Shown one piece after another: positions 14,835 through 22,604 of a DNA stretch of 40,901 bases (positions are counted from its first letter, which is position 1; each line of letters starts with the position of its first letter). A program made the translations under genes and the position numbers. The stretch comes from UBA7887 sp964408735 (GTDB taxonomy: Bacteria > Pseudomonadota > Alphaproteobacteria > UBA7887): NCBI GenBank assembly GCA_964408735.1, contig CAYPAX010000028.1, positions 1 to 40,901 on the forward strand, in the 5' to 3' direction. The notes beneath the pieces were generated by a model. That model was given only the letters and a program-made list of their open reading frames with translations. It ran no database searches and was not told the origin of the DNA.

Positions 14835-17063
14835 TCAGCGGAAGCGATTGTGCCGCGGGAAGCCTTTGGGCGCCAAGCGGCCGGCATTGCCGCGCTTTCC
14901 GACCCAGTCCTCGAAATCGGTCAGCGTGCGCTGGCGCGAGCCCTGCCGCCAGGTCAGACCCTCGTCGGCCGCGAAGCAACAGACGTCGGAGAGCCCGCCG
15001 TCGCGGTACTTCTGCAGGATGACACCGCGCCCGCGGCTCATCACCGGCAGCTCGTCGAGGCCGAAGACGACCAGCTTGTGGTTCTCGCCGACCACCGCCA
15101 CGCTGTCGCCTTGGACCGGTATGCAGACCGCCGCCTCGACTTCGCCGGAGACGTTGAGCACCTGGCGGCCGCCGCGCTTCTGGGAAACGATCTCGTCGGT
15201 CTCGACCACGAAGCCGCGGCCGTCGCTGGCCGCCACCAGCAAGCGCTCGCCCGGCCTGTGCACCATCAGCTCGACCGATTCATGCTCGTTGCCGAGGTCG
15301 ATCATCAGCCGCAAGGGCTCGCCGAAGCCACGCCCGCCCGGCAGCTTGTCGCAAGGTAAGGTATAGGTTCGGCCGTTGGTGGCGAAGACCAGCAGCTTGT
15401 CGGTGGACTGGGCATGGAGGCGTCGCCAGACCCGGTCTCCTTCCTTGACCTTAATCTCACCATCTTCCCCTAAGTGCCCACGAGCAGCGCGAATCCAGCC
15501 TTTCTCAGAACAGATGATCGTGATCGGCTCGCGCTCCACCATGGCCTCGAGCGGCACCACTTCGGCGCTTGGCGCCTTGCCGATCTCGGTCCGCCGCGCG
15601 CCCAGCTCTGTTTCCTTGCCGAAGCGGCCGCGAATATCCTTCACCTCATCGGCGATAGCGCGCCATTGCTTCTTCTCGTCGCCCAACAGCGCCGTCAGAC
15701 CGGCGCGCTCCTCGCCCAGGCTGTCGAGCTCCTTGCGTATGGCGATCTCTTCCAGCTTGCGCAAAGACCGCAGACGCATATTGAGGATGGCCTCGGCCTG
15801 GACATCGGACAGCTCCCAGCGCGCCATCATGACCGCCTTGGGCTCGTCCTCTTCGCGGATGATGCGGATGACCTCGTCGAGATTGACGAAAGCGACGAGA
15901 AAGCCTTGCAGCACTTCGAGGCGCTTGTCGATCTTCTCCAGGCGATAGTTGCTGCGGCGCTGCAGCACGATGCGACGATGGTCGAGAAAGGCCTGCAGCG
16001 CCTCGGCCAGCGACATCACTTTCGGCGTGTTGTCGGCATCGATGACGTTGAGATTGAGCGACACCCGGCTTTCCAGATCGCTGACCCGGAACAGGGATTC
16101 CATCAACGCCCCGGCATCGACCGAGCGCGAGCGCGGCTCCAGCACCAGGCGGATGTCCTCGGCCGATTCGTCGACGATATCGGCCAGCCAGGGCAGCTTC
16201 TTGGCCGCCATCAGCTCCGCCACCTTCTCGATCAGGCGCGCCTTCTGCACTTGGTAGGGCAGCTCCGTGACGATGATGCGATAACGCCCATGACTGGCCT
16301 TCTCTTCGTGCCAGCTTGCCCGCACGCGGAAGGCGCCGCGACCGCTCTTGTAGGCGGCAACGATGGTCTCACGGGTCTCCACCAGCACACCGCCGGTGGG
16401 GAAATCCGGGCCCGGCACCATATCGACCAGGGTCTCCATGCGTGCGTTCGGCGTCTTGATCAGATGCAGCAAGGCGTCGCAAAGCTCATGGGCATTGTGT
16501 GGCGGAATGCTCGTCGCCATGCCGACGGCGATGCCGCTGGCGCCATTGGCCAGCAGATTCGGAAAGGCCGCGGGCAGCACCACCGGCTCCTCTTCCTCGC
16601 CGTCATAGGTGGCGCGGAAATCGACCGTGTCCTCGTCGAGGCCGTCGAGCAGCGCTTCGGCGACCTCGGTCAGGCGCGCTTCCGTGTAGCGCATGGCGGC
16701 GGCGCTATCGCCGTCGATATTGCCGAAATTGCCCTGGCCGTCGACCAGGGGATAGCGCACCGCGAATTCCTGGGCCAACCGCACCATGGCGTCATAGACC
16801 GCGGTCTCGCCGTGGGGGTGATATTTGCCGATGACGTCGCCGACCACGCGGGCGCATTTCTTGAAGCCCGAGCGCGGATCGAGCTTGAGCAGCCGCATGG
16901 CATGCAGCAGGCGCCGATGCACCGGTTTGAGGCCGTCGCGCACATCGGGCAGCGAGCGCGCCATGATGGTCGACAGCGCATAGGACAGATAGCGCTCGCT
17001 CAGGGCCTGGGCGAAATCGACGGGGATCGGCTCAGAGGGCTTGGGTTTCTTGGTCTTGGCCAT
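14835..17063 (-). CDS. parC: DNA topoisomerase IV subunit A
   Basis: The 742-residue protein decatenates chromosomes together with ParE (the topoisomerase subunit). The N-terminal breakage-reunion domain shows YLSYALSTIMARSLPDVRDG, LKPVHRRLLHAM and YHPHG, with the DNA-linking Tyr in AAMRYTEARLT. A coiled region (about 390-470) and a C-terminal beta-pinwheel (about 490 to the end) follow. Length and the absence of a GyrA box favour ParC over GyrA. ATG 17063 begins MAKTKKPKPSEP; an upstream TTG in frame is less likely. It is preceded by recO on the same strand (42 bases between recO stop and this ATG). Confidence 0.95.
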   Translation of the reverse strand: MAKTKKPKPSEPIPVDFAQALSERYLSYALSTIMARSLPDVRDGLKPVHRRLLHAMRLLKLDPRSGFKKCARVVGDVIGKYHPHGETAVYDAMVRLAQEFAVRYPLVDGQGNFGNIDGDSAAAMRYTEARLTEVAEALLDGLDEDTVDFRATYDGEEEEPVVLPAAFPNLLANGASGIAVGMATSIPPHNAHELCDALLHLIKTPNARMETLVDMVPGPDFPTGGVLVETRETIVAAYKSGRGAFRVRASWHEEKASHGRYRIIVTELPYQVQKARLIEKVAELMAAKKLPWLADIVDESAEDIRLVLEPRSRSVDAGALMESLFRVSDLESRVSLNLNVIDADNTPKVMSLAEALQAFLDHRRIVLQRRSNYRLEKIDKRLEVLQGFLVAFVNLDEVIRIIREEDEPKAVMMARWELSDVQAEAILNMRLRSLRKLEEIAIRKELDSLGEERAGLTALLGDEKKQWRAIADEVKDIRGRFGKETELGARRTEIGKAPSAEVVPLEAMVEREPITIICSEKGWIRAARGHLGEDGEIKVKEGDRVWRRLHAQSTDKLLVFATNGRTYTLPCDKLPGGRGFGEPLRLMIDLGNEHESVELMVHRPGERLLVAASDGRGFVVETDEIVSQKRGGRQVLNVSGEVEAAVCIPVQGDSVAVVGENHKLVVFGLDELPVMSRGRGVILQKYRDGGLSDVCCFAADEGLTWRQGSRQRTLTDFEDWVGKRGNAGRLAPKGFPRHNRFR

Positions 17064-17105
17064 GGAGGCAGTGATAGCACGCTTCCCCTGCCCCAACCAC
17101 AATAT

Positions 17106-17831
17106 CTAGCGGAAAAACTCGCTCAGGCGGTCTCGCGCCGCCGGTAATGCCGCTTCGTCGCGGACCAAGCCGTGGCGGGTGAGGAAATGGCCGGTGAGGC
17201 GCAGGCCGTCGGCGATATCCGCCGCCATGGCGGCACCTCCGCCGACCAGGAAGGGCGGCAGGCGCAGCAGGCGGTCGGCGTAGTCGGCACCTGCTGCCGC
17301 CGAGACCGCGCGCCCAGACTTGGGCGAGACCCAGACCAGGCCGTCATTGCTGCCGGTGGCGGCGCATTGGCTGAGGTCGAGGCCGAACCCCAGCTCCGCC
17401 AGCAGGCCCAGTTCCCAGCGCACGAAGCCGGCGCCCCAGGCTTCGGGCGGATTGGCGTCGTCGGAGAGGCTGTCGAGCAAGGCGACCAGGCCATGATAGA
17501 TGGCGGCGTGGGGCTCGCGCTCGGGCAACAACGCATCGACCACGGCACAGGCGGCGCCGAGCCCGGCCAGGCGCGGGGCATCGCCCAGCAGAGGCCCTGC
17601 CCGCGCCTGGACCAGCTCGGCGCTGAAGGTGCCGAGGTGCTCGGGCAGGCGCGCCCGCCAGCGGCAGGCGAGCGCGTTGCCCGGCTGGAAGGTGCCGCGC
17701 TTGGCTCGCCCTGCCCCGCCCGGCACCAGACCGGCGTGGCGGCCGTGGCTCTCGGTCAGGACATGCAGCACCAGCGCCGTCTCGCCATGACGGCGGGCCG
17801 AGATCAGGACGCCTTGGTCATGCCACTCCAG
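17106..17831 (-). CDS. recO: DNA repair protein RecO (apparent CTG start)
   Basis: RecO loads RecA onto SSB-coated DNA with RecR. The frame encodes the canonical RecO N-terminus EWHDQGVLISARRHGETALV, then HGRHAGLVPGGAGRAKRG and the helical C-terminal domain. The codon before EWHDQG is CTG (17831-17829), and an in-frame TAG lies two codons upstream. No ATG, GTG or TTG could give the full OB fold. AGAGG lies 7 bases before the CTG, an ideal ribosome site, so CTG initiation is the best reading; a single sequencing or point change from ATG is the alternative. The first usable GTG (17771) would delete about 20 residues. Predicted length of 241 is normal. It starts 10 bases after the crotonase stop. 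Confidence 0.88.
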   Translation of the reverse strand: MEWHDQGVLISARRHGETALVLHVLTESHGRHAGLVPGGAGRAKRGTFQPGNALACRWRARLPEHLGTFSAELVQARAGPLLGDAPRLAGLGAACAVVDALLPEREPHAAIYHGLVALLDSLSDDANPPEAWGAGFVRWELGLLAELGFGLDLSQCAATGSNDGLVWVSPKSGRAVSAAAGADYADRLLRLPPFLVGGGAAMAADIADGLRLTGHFLTRHGLVRDEAALPAARDRLSEFFR

Positions 17832-17841
17832 CGGCTAGCCT

Positions 17842-18636
17842 CTAGCGCCCGTGGAAGACCGGCTGGCGCTTCTCGACGAAAGCCTTCGCCGCTTCCTTGT
17901 GGTCTTCGGTCATGCCGCAGCGGCTGTGATGCAGGGCTTCGAGGTCGAGCAGCTCGCCGAGCGCCACGTGTTCGGCCGCATTGAGATTGCGCTTCATGTA
18001 GCCGAGCGCGATCGACGGCCCGCCGGCGATGCGCCCGGCAAGCTCGTTGCCCGCCGCCTCCAGCTCGTCCGCCGCCACCACGCGGTTGACCATGCCGAGC
18101 GACAGCGCCGTCTGCGCATCCACCAGGTCGGCGGTGTAGTAGAGCTCGCGCGCCTTGGCCGTGCCGACAAGCGATGTGAGATAGTAGCTGCCGCCGAAGT
18201 CGCCGGAATAGCCGACGCGGGCGAAAGCGGTGGTGAACTTGGCCGCGTCGCAGGCGATACGCATGTCGCAGGCGAGGCAGAGCGACAGCCCCGCCCCGGC
18301 CGCGGCACCGGGCACCAGGGCGATGGTCGGCTTTGGCATCTCATGCAGCAGGCGCGAGACCTCCATGACCCGGCGCAGGCCGCGCGCCTTGGCCTCCAGG
18401 CCCTCCTCGGCGAACTCCTTGCCCTCGGCCATGGCCTTGACGTCGCCGCCGGCACAAAAGGCGCCACCGGCACCGGTCAGGATCACGGCCCCCACATCGC
18501 CATCGGTGCCGAGCCGCGCCAGGCTCTCCAACAGGGCCTCCAGCATGTCGCCTGACATGGCGTTGCGGCGGTCCGGGCGATTCATGGTCAGGGTCGCCAC
18601 GCGGTCCTGCACGCTTTCGAGCAAATCGGTCGTCAC
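17842..18636 (-). CDS. enoyl-CoA hydratase/isomerase family protein (PaaG-like site)
   Basis: The 264-residue crotonase-fold enzyme has the oxyanion-hole segments AFCAGGDVKAMAEG and PGAAAGAGLSLCLACDMRIA. Neither catalytic Glu of classical hydratases is present: Glu144 aligns with Ser in GAGLSLC, and Glu164 aligns with a non-acidic residue in FTTAFARVG. An Asp is present in YSGDFGGSYYL, the position of the catalytic Asp in PaaG-type isomerases (PDSGG). Enoyl-CoA isomerisation or another CoA-ester reaction is therefore more likely than hydration. Divergent from it, 126 bases away, is a class III CoA-transferase, so the pair may handle one acid. recO follows on the same strand. Confidence 0.88.
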   Translation of the reverse strand: MTTDLLESVQDRVATLTMNRPDRRNAMSGDMLEALLESLARLGTDGDVGAVILTGAGGAFCAGGDVKAMAEGKEFAEEGLEAKARGLRRVMEVSRLLHEMPKPTIALVPGAAAGAGLSLCLACDMRIACDAAKFTTAFARVGYSGDFGGSYYLTSLVGTAKARELYYTADLVDAQTALSLGMVNRVVAADELEAAGNELAGRIAGGPSIALGYMKRNLNAAEHVALGELLDLEALHHSRCGMTEDHKEAAKAFVEKRQPVFHGR

Positions 18637-18762
18637 TTGCGCTCTCCCTTGATCTGTTTCGCCGCAGATTGGCAGGGACCAATGGGAATACCAAGTCCCG
18701 TCTCGTATCGGCTGCGAATCCTGCGTATGGTCTCACCCACAAGAAGACTTCCCGGAGGCGAG

Positions 18763-19953
18763 ATGAGCGGTCCCCTAGCAGATCTGAAAGTCCTCGACCT
18801 GTCGCGATTCGTGGCCGGGCCCTTTTGCGCCATGATGCTGGGCGACATGGGCGCCCAGGTGGTCAAGGTCGAGAAGCCGGGGACCGGCGAGGATATCCGC
18901 GCGGTGCCGCCTCTGATCGACGGCGACAGCCTCTTCGTCATCACCTACAACCGCAACAAGCGCTCGCTGACCCTCAATCTGCGCAGCGAGCAGGGACAGA
19001 AGATCCTGCGCGAGCTGGTCCGGGAAGCCGACATCCTGGTGGAGAATTTCCGCCCCGGCGTGATGGAGGCCATGGGCTGCGACTGGGAGACGCTCAGTGC
19101 CATCAACCCGCGCCTGATCATGGCGCGCATCTCGGGCTACGGCCAGGACGGCCCCCATTCCCAGCGCCCCTGCTTCGATGCCATCGCCCAGGCCGGCAGC
19201 GGCATCATGGAGCTGACCGGCGACCCGGACGGCCCGCCGACGCTTGCCGGCACCACGGTGGTCGACCATTCGACCGGCCTGCATGCGGTGGTCGCTATCC
19301 TCGCCGCGGTGCAGGCGCGCCATCAGAGCGGCCGCGGCCAGCTGGTCGATGTCGCCCTGATGGACAGCGCGCTGTCGCTGCTGATGACCGTGATCCCGGA
19401 ACAGGCGGTGTTCGGCGAGGCGGCGACGCGCATGGGCAACCGCGACCGCTACGGCGCGCCGTCGAACAGCTTTTTGACCGCGGACGGCACCTATGTGCAC
19501 ATCATGGCCGGCGGCGACCCGCGCTTCGGCCGCTTCTGCCGCGCCATTGGCCGCGAGGATCTGCTGGAGAATCCGGCCTATGCCGACAATGCCGGGCGCA
19601 AGGAGAACATCGAGGCGCTGGAGGCGGTGGTCGCCGAGTGGGTCGGCGCGCGCAGCACGAACGAGGTGGTCGCCGCCATGGAGGCGGCCAGCGTGCCTTG
19701 CGGGCCCGTCCACACCATCGCCGACGTGCTCGCCAACCCGCAGCTGCGCCACCGTGGCCAGATCATCGATGTCGAGCACGCCCACGGCGAAAAGGTGCCG
19801 CTGCAAGGGTTCGTCGCCAAATTCTCGGAGACCCCGTCCGCCCTCTATCACCCGGTGCCCAGCCCCGGCCAGCACAACGCGACAGTGCTCGGCGAATGGC
19901 TCGGCTACGACGAAGCCCGTGTCGCGGCACTCACAGACGCCGGCACCCTATAA
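18763..19953 (+). CDS. CaiB/BaiF (class III) CoA-transferase
   Basis: The 396-residue protein moves CoA between carboxylic acids through an aspartyl-CoA thioester. It begins LADLKVLDLSRFVAGPFCAMMLGDMGA, typical of the family. It contains NRNKRSL and VENFRPGVMEAMG, and Asp168 in VVDHSTGLH at the place of formyl-CoA transferase Asp169, followed by GRGQLVDVALMDS. The start is fixed by GGAGG (18754-18758). The acid is unknown; the neighbouring crotonase and TRAP system suggest a small organic acid. The stop TAA (19951-19953) is followed within 3 bases by an AT-rich element with short terminal inverted repeats. Confidence 0.92.
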   Translation: MSGPLADLKVLDLSRFVAGPFCAMMLGDMGAQVVKVEKPGTGEDIRAVPPLIDGDSLFVITYNRNKRSLTLNLRSEQGQKILRELVREADILVENFRPGVMEAMGCDWETLSAINPRLIMARISGYGQDGPHSQRPCFDAIAQAGSGIMELTGDPDGPPTLAGTTVVDHSTGLHAVVAILAAVQARHQSGRGQLVDVALMDSALSLLMTVIPEQAVFGEAATRMGNRDRYGAPSNSFLTADGTYVHIMAGGDPRFGRFCRAIGREDLLENPAYADNAGRKENIEALEAVVAEWVGARSTNEVVAAMEAASVPCGPVHTIADVLANPQLRHRGQIIDVEHAHGEKVPLQGFVAKFSETPSALYHPVPSPGQHNATVLGEWLGYDEARVAALTDAGTL

Positions 19954-19956
19954 TTG

Positions 19957-20036
19957 GTGACAGTTACCTATTACGGCCAACTTTCCCATTGTTTAACAAT
20001 ATATTGCTGAACCCCATGTTTTGGGGAAAGTGTCAC
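19957..20036. repeat. 80-bp AT-rich element with nested inverted repeats
   Basis: GTGACA (19957-19962) and TGTCAC (20031-20036) form exact outer arms. Inside are ACTTTCCC (19980-19987) paired with GGGAAAGT (20024-20031), the palindrome ATTGTTTAACAAT (19988-20000) and CCCC/GGGG (20012-20015 / 20023-20026). The stretch is markedly AT-rich between two GC-rich convergent genes. Its right arm overlaps the lipoprotein stop codon. It may act as a bidirectional terminator, or be a small non-autonomous mobile repeat. Confidence 0.5.
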
Positions 20037-20602
20037 TTCGGCAGCGATATCGAGCGGAAGATGTCCTCGACCGCCTCGCTGTGGGCGTCGAAATAGACGG
20101 CAGCGGTGCCGATATAGAGCAGCAGGTGGAGGGTCTCCTCGTCATCGATGGCGCCGATTGCCAGGCCGCGATAGGCGAGGCCCTCGCTGGAGAGAAAGGC
20201 GATGTCGAAGCGAAAGCCCGAGCGAATGCCGAAAGCGGCGGGGCGCAGGTCGCTGAAGTCGGGATCGTTGGCGCCGGACTGGGCGAGACTGGCGACGGTA
20301 AGGTCGGCGACATCGCTGGCCCGCATGCCGTTGCGATAGCGCGGCACGCCGTCGTCCGGCCTGGCGCGGCTGTTCTCGAAAAGGGCATCGCCATCCTCGA
20401 CCGAGGCATAGAGTCTGAGGTTCTGCAGCGGCAGGCCGTCGATCGTCCATTGCTCCATGGGGGCGAGGTTGAAGCGGCTCCAGGCGATGGGCGTCGTCAC
20501 CTCATAGGCGCTGTCGATGGACTGCGTGCCCGGCTCGATCAGAGTTACCTGCTGGCAGGCCGCAGCAAGCAGGAGCAGGATGGCGGCCAAGACGCGCATC
20601 AT
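20033..20602 (-). CDS. putative lipoprotein of unknown function
   Basis: The family is not recognised. The 189-residue product has a lipoprotein signal with lipobox LAAAC (Cys at about 16). The mature domain has GIRSGFRFDIAFLSSEGLAYRGLAIGAI, a beta-rich look, and ends IFRSISLPK. It is the last of three genes that overlap by 4 bases each (ATGA at 20599-20602), all encoding exported proteins, so it is probably an outer-membrane or periplasmic partner of the M48 protease encoded just upstream. Its 3' end runs into the AT-rich element at 19957-20036. Confidence 0.72.
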   Translation of the reverse strand: MMRVLAAILLLLAAACQQVTLIEPGTQSIDSAYEVTTPIAWSRFNLAPMEQWTIDGLPLQNLRLYASVEDGDALFENSRARPDDGVPRYRNGMRASDVADLTVASLAQSGANDPDFSDLRPAAFGIRSGFRFDIAFLSSEGLAYRGLAIGAIDDEETLHLLLYIGTAAVYFDAHSEAVEDIFRSISLPK

Positions 20603-21720
20603 TTGAGGTCCTCGATATAGGCGCGGATCATTGCCGTGTCCTCGGCTTGCGGCGCGGCGACGAGATAGCGGGTGAAGGCTTGTCTGGCCTCACGCTCGCG
20701 TTCCAACGACCACAATGTCAAGCCGAGCCCGCGATGGGCCGCGGCCGGCGCATTGTCGCTCGCCGTGGCCTTGCGATAGGCGGCCAAGGCTTTGTCGTGC
20801 TCGCCGCTGCGGCGATACATTTCGCCGCGCCAATAGCTCGCCTCGCCGCCGTCGCCGAGGCGTTGCAGGACGACATCCAGCGCGTCGTAGCGGCCCATGC
20901 CGATTTCCGCCGCGATCCAGTCGCCGCGATGGTGTGCTGTGGCATCGTGAAAGCGGTCCGAGAAGCGATCGCCACCGCGGCCATCGGCGAGGGCTTCGAG
21001 ATCGCTCAGGCGCTCGTCGCTGGCGGGGTGGGTCGAGAGCAGCAGCGGCGGCGCCTGGTCCTCGTCCATGGCCTCCTGCTCGGCGACGGCACTGCGCCAA
21101 ACCTCCGCGGCGGCTGCGCCATCGTAGCCGGCGCCGGCGAGACGCTCGAAGCCGAGACTGTCCGCTTCGCGCTCCTGCTCGCGCGAATAGCCGAGCAGAG
21201 CGAGCAGGGTGGCCAGGCGCACCAGACTGCCGGCGCCGCCATAGCCGCCGACGGCGGCGGCGACCGAGAGAAAGGTCACGGCGGTGGTGGCGGCGCGGGT
21301 CGTGCGCCAGCGCTCGATGGTGTGGCGGCGCTGGTAGTGGGCGACCTCGTGGCCGAGCACGGCGGCGAGCTGGGCCTCGTTTTCGACGCGCAACAACAGC
21401 CCCGTCCAAACCACCATGAAGCCGTTCGGCGCCATCGAGGCGTTGAAGCCGGCGCGCTCGACGACATAAACGCGGATATCGTTGCAATACTCGCCGGCAA
21501 CGCGGCAGGCAACATCTTCGACATAGGCTTGCAGGGCCTCGTCCTCGACCATGGCGCCGGACGTCAGAAGCTCTCTTTCGGCCTCTTCCATCTCGGCCCA
21601 GATGCCGCGCTCGTCGCGCTCCGCCTCGGCCAGGCGGCTCTCGCCCGGCGCAATGTCGGGCAAAGGCGCGGCACAGGCGCAGACCAGCAATAGTGTGCAG
21701 GTTGCGGCGGCGCCTCTCAC
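20599..21720 (-). CDS. M48-family metalloprotease with C-terminal TPR-like repeats, probable lipoprotein
   Basis: The 373-residue protein has an N-terminal export signal ending in VCAC, an unusual but possible lipobox. The peptidase domain contains the zinc motif HEVAHYQRRH, preceded by ASMAPNGFMVVWTGLLLRVENEAQ, and the third zinc ligand region REQEREADSLG. STHPASDERL follows. The C-terminal quarter (about 285-370) has TPR-like helices (YWRGEMYRRSGEHDKALAAY). BepA/LoiP-type M48 proteases perform outer-membrane quality control in the periplasm, and this architecture is of that type. It overlaps both neighbours by 4 bases. Both neighbours encode lipoproteins of unknown function, which may be substrates or cofactors. 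Confidence 0.88.
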   Translation of the reverse strand: MRGAAATCTLLLVCACAAPLPDIAPGESRLAEAERDERGIWAEMEEAERELLTSGAMVEDEALQAYVEDVACRVAGEYCNDIRVYVVERAGFNASMAPNGFMVVWTGLLLRVENEAQLAAVLGHEVAHYQRRHTIERWRTTRAATTAVTFLSVAAAVGGYGGAGSLVRLATLLALLGYSREQEREADSLGFERLAGAGYDGAAAAEVWRSAVAEQEAMDEDQAPPLLLSTHPASDERLSDLEALADGRGGDRFSDRFHDATAHHRGDWIAAEIGMGRYDALDVVLQRLGDGGEASYWRGEMYRRSGEHDKALAAYRKATASDNAPAAAHRGLGLTLWSLEREREARQAFTRYLVAAPQAEDTAMIRAYIEDLK

Positions 21721-22418
21721 AACGGCAGCCCGTCGAGCAGTCGCTGGACCGTCTTGTCCGCGCCCTGTTCTTCGCGCGGGTCGCCGATGCTGCTGTGAAG
21801 GCTGTTGAACCAGACGATGCGACCGTCGTCGAGGTCCACGAGCGAAGCAAAACCGTATTGCTGGCCGCCGGGCACGCTCACGCCGAGCACTGCGCCGATC
21901 ACTATCAGGGCGACCCTCCCGGCGCTGGAGAAACTGTCGCGGAGCGTGAGGAAGAGGGCGTAATCGGCGTCCACGTCGTCGCCTAAGGCGGCGATGCCGG
22001 GGCCGAGGGTGTAATCGAGGGTCGACTTCGTCGGCAGCGCGAGGGGTGTCCCCGGGCCGTGGAAGAGAATGGCGGAGCCGACGGCATCATGCAGCTTGAC
22101 CAACTGCACATGGTGCGGCTGGTGGTGCAGCAGGGCATCTTCCGGCGCGGCATAGGCGACCACAGTGGCGGTGCGCCCGGCCAAATCCTTCTCCAGGGCC
22201 GCCGCAATATTCTGCGCCGCCGTTTCGGTCCATTCCGCATTGGGCTCGAGCAGGCCGGCGGCGGTGAGTTCGTAGAGCGCGATATCGGCCGGCATGACCA
22301 CGACCGCAACAGTGCCCGTAGGCCGCTCGAATACCGCTTCCGGCAGGCGCGGGTCCGTGCGCGCGCAGGCGCCGAGCAACAGCAGCAGGAACCCCAGCGA
22401 GGCGAGAAAGCGTTTCAT
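21717..22418 (-). CDS. putative lipoprotein of unknown function
   Basis: The 233-residue product starts MKRFLASLGFLLLLLGAC, a clear lipoprotein signal with Cys18. An ATG 15 bases further upstream gives a poorer signal and is not preferred. The mature part has VVVMPADIALYELTAAGL, a mid-region hydrophobic stretch (VALIVIGAVLGVSVPGG) and a C-terminal QQYGFASLVDLDDGRIVWFNS. The last segment resembles lipoproteins that report or vary with surface structures, but I cannot name the family. It is the first gene of the three-gene exported cluster and overlaps the M48 gene by 4 bases. Confidence 0.72.
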   Translation of the reverse strand: MKRFLASLGFLLLLLGACARTDPRLPEAVFERPTGTVAVVVMPADIALYELTAAGLLEPNAEWTETAAQNIAAALEKDLAGRTATVVAYAAPEDALLHHQPHHVQLVKLHDAVGSAILFHGPGTPLALPTKSTLDYTLGPGIAALGDDVDADYALFLTLRDSFSSAGRVALIVIGAVLGVSVPGGQQYGFASLVDLDDGRIVWFNSLHSSIGDPREEQGADKTVQRLLDGLPL

Positions 22419-22472
22419 CCCTCGGTCATACACCCAATACGGGCTTCGTGCTACCGAGGGGATATTACCGGG

Positions 22473-22556
22473 TTACCAGTACAAATACGCCAAGCGGTCC
22501 AAATTCAGGTAGAAGATGAGCCCGGATACGGCGAGGATGATGAAACCAGCTTTCAT
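22473..22556 (-). CDS. 27-residue membrane micro-protein
   Basis: A short frame encodes one hydrophobic helix: MKAGFIILAVSGLIF, then YLNLDRLAYLYW and a stop. A good ribosome site, AGAGG (revcomp of 22565-22569), lies 8 bases before the ATG. The charge pattern (Lys at the start, Asp-Arg after the helix) fits a single-pass inner-membrane micro-protein. It sits alone between the divergent lipoprotein and dgoK genes. An in-frame ATG at 22574 would add six residues. No family is recognised, and a chance ORF is possible. Confidence 0.45.
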   Translation of the reverse strand: MKAGFIILAVSGLIFYLNLDRLAYLYW

Positions 22557-22604
22557 GTCAAATACCTCTACCATGAGTATGCTCCAAGCCTGCGGGCGCC
22601 GGCA

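Noticed and set aside
13972..14979. Open minus-strand frame extending dctQ far upstream
   Set aside because: It runs antisense through the TetR gene and shows no recognisable domain; DctQ begins normally at 13971.
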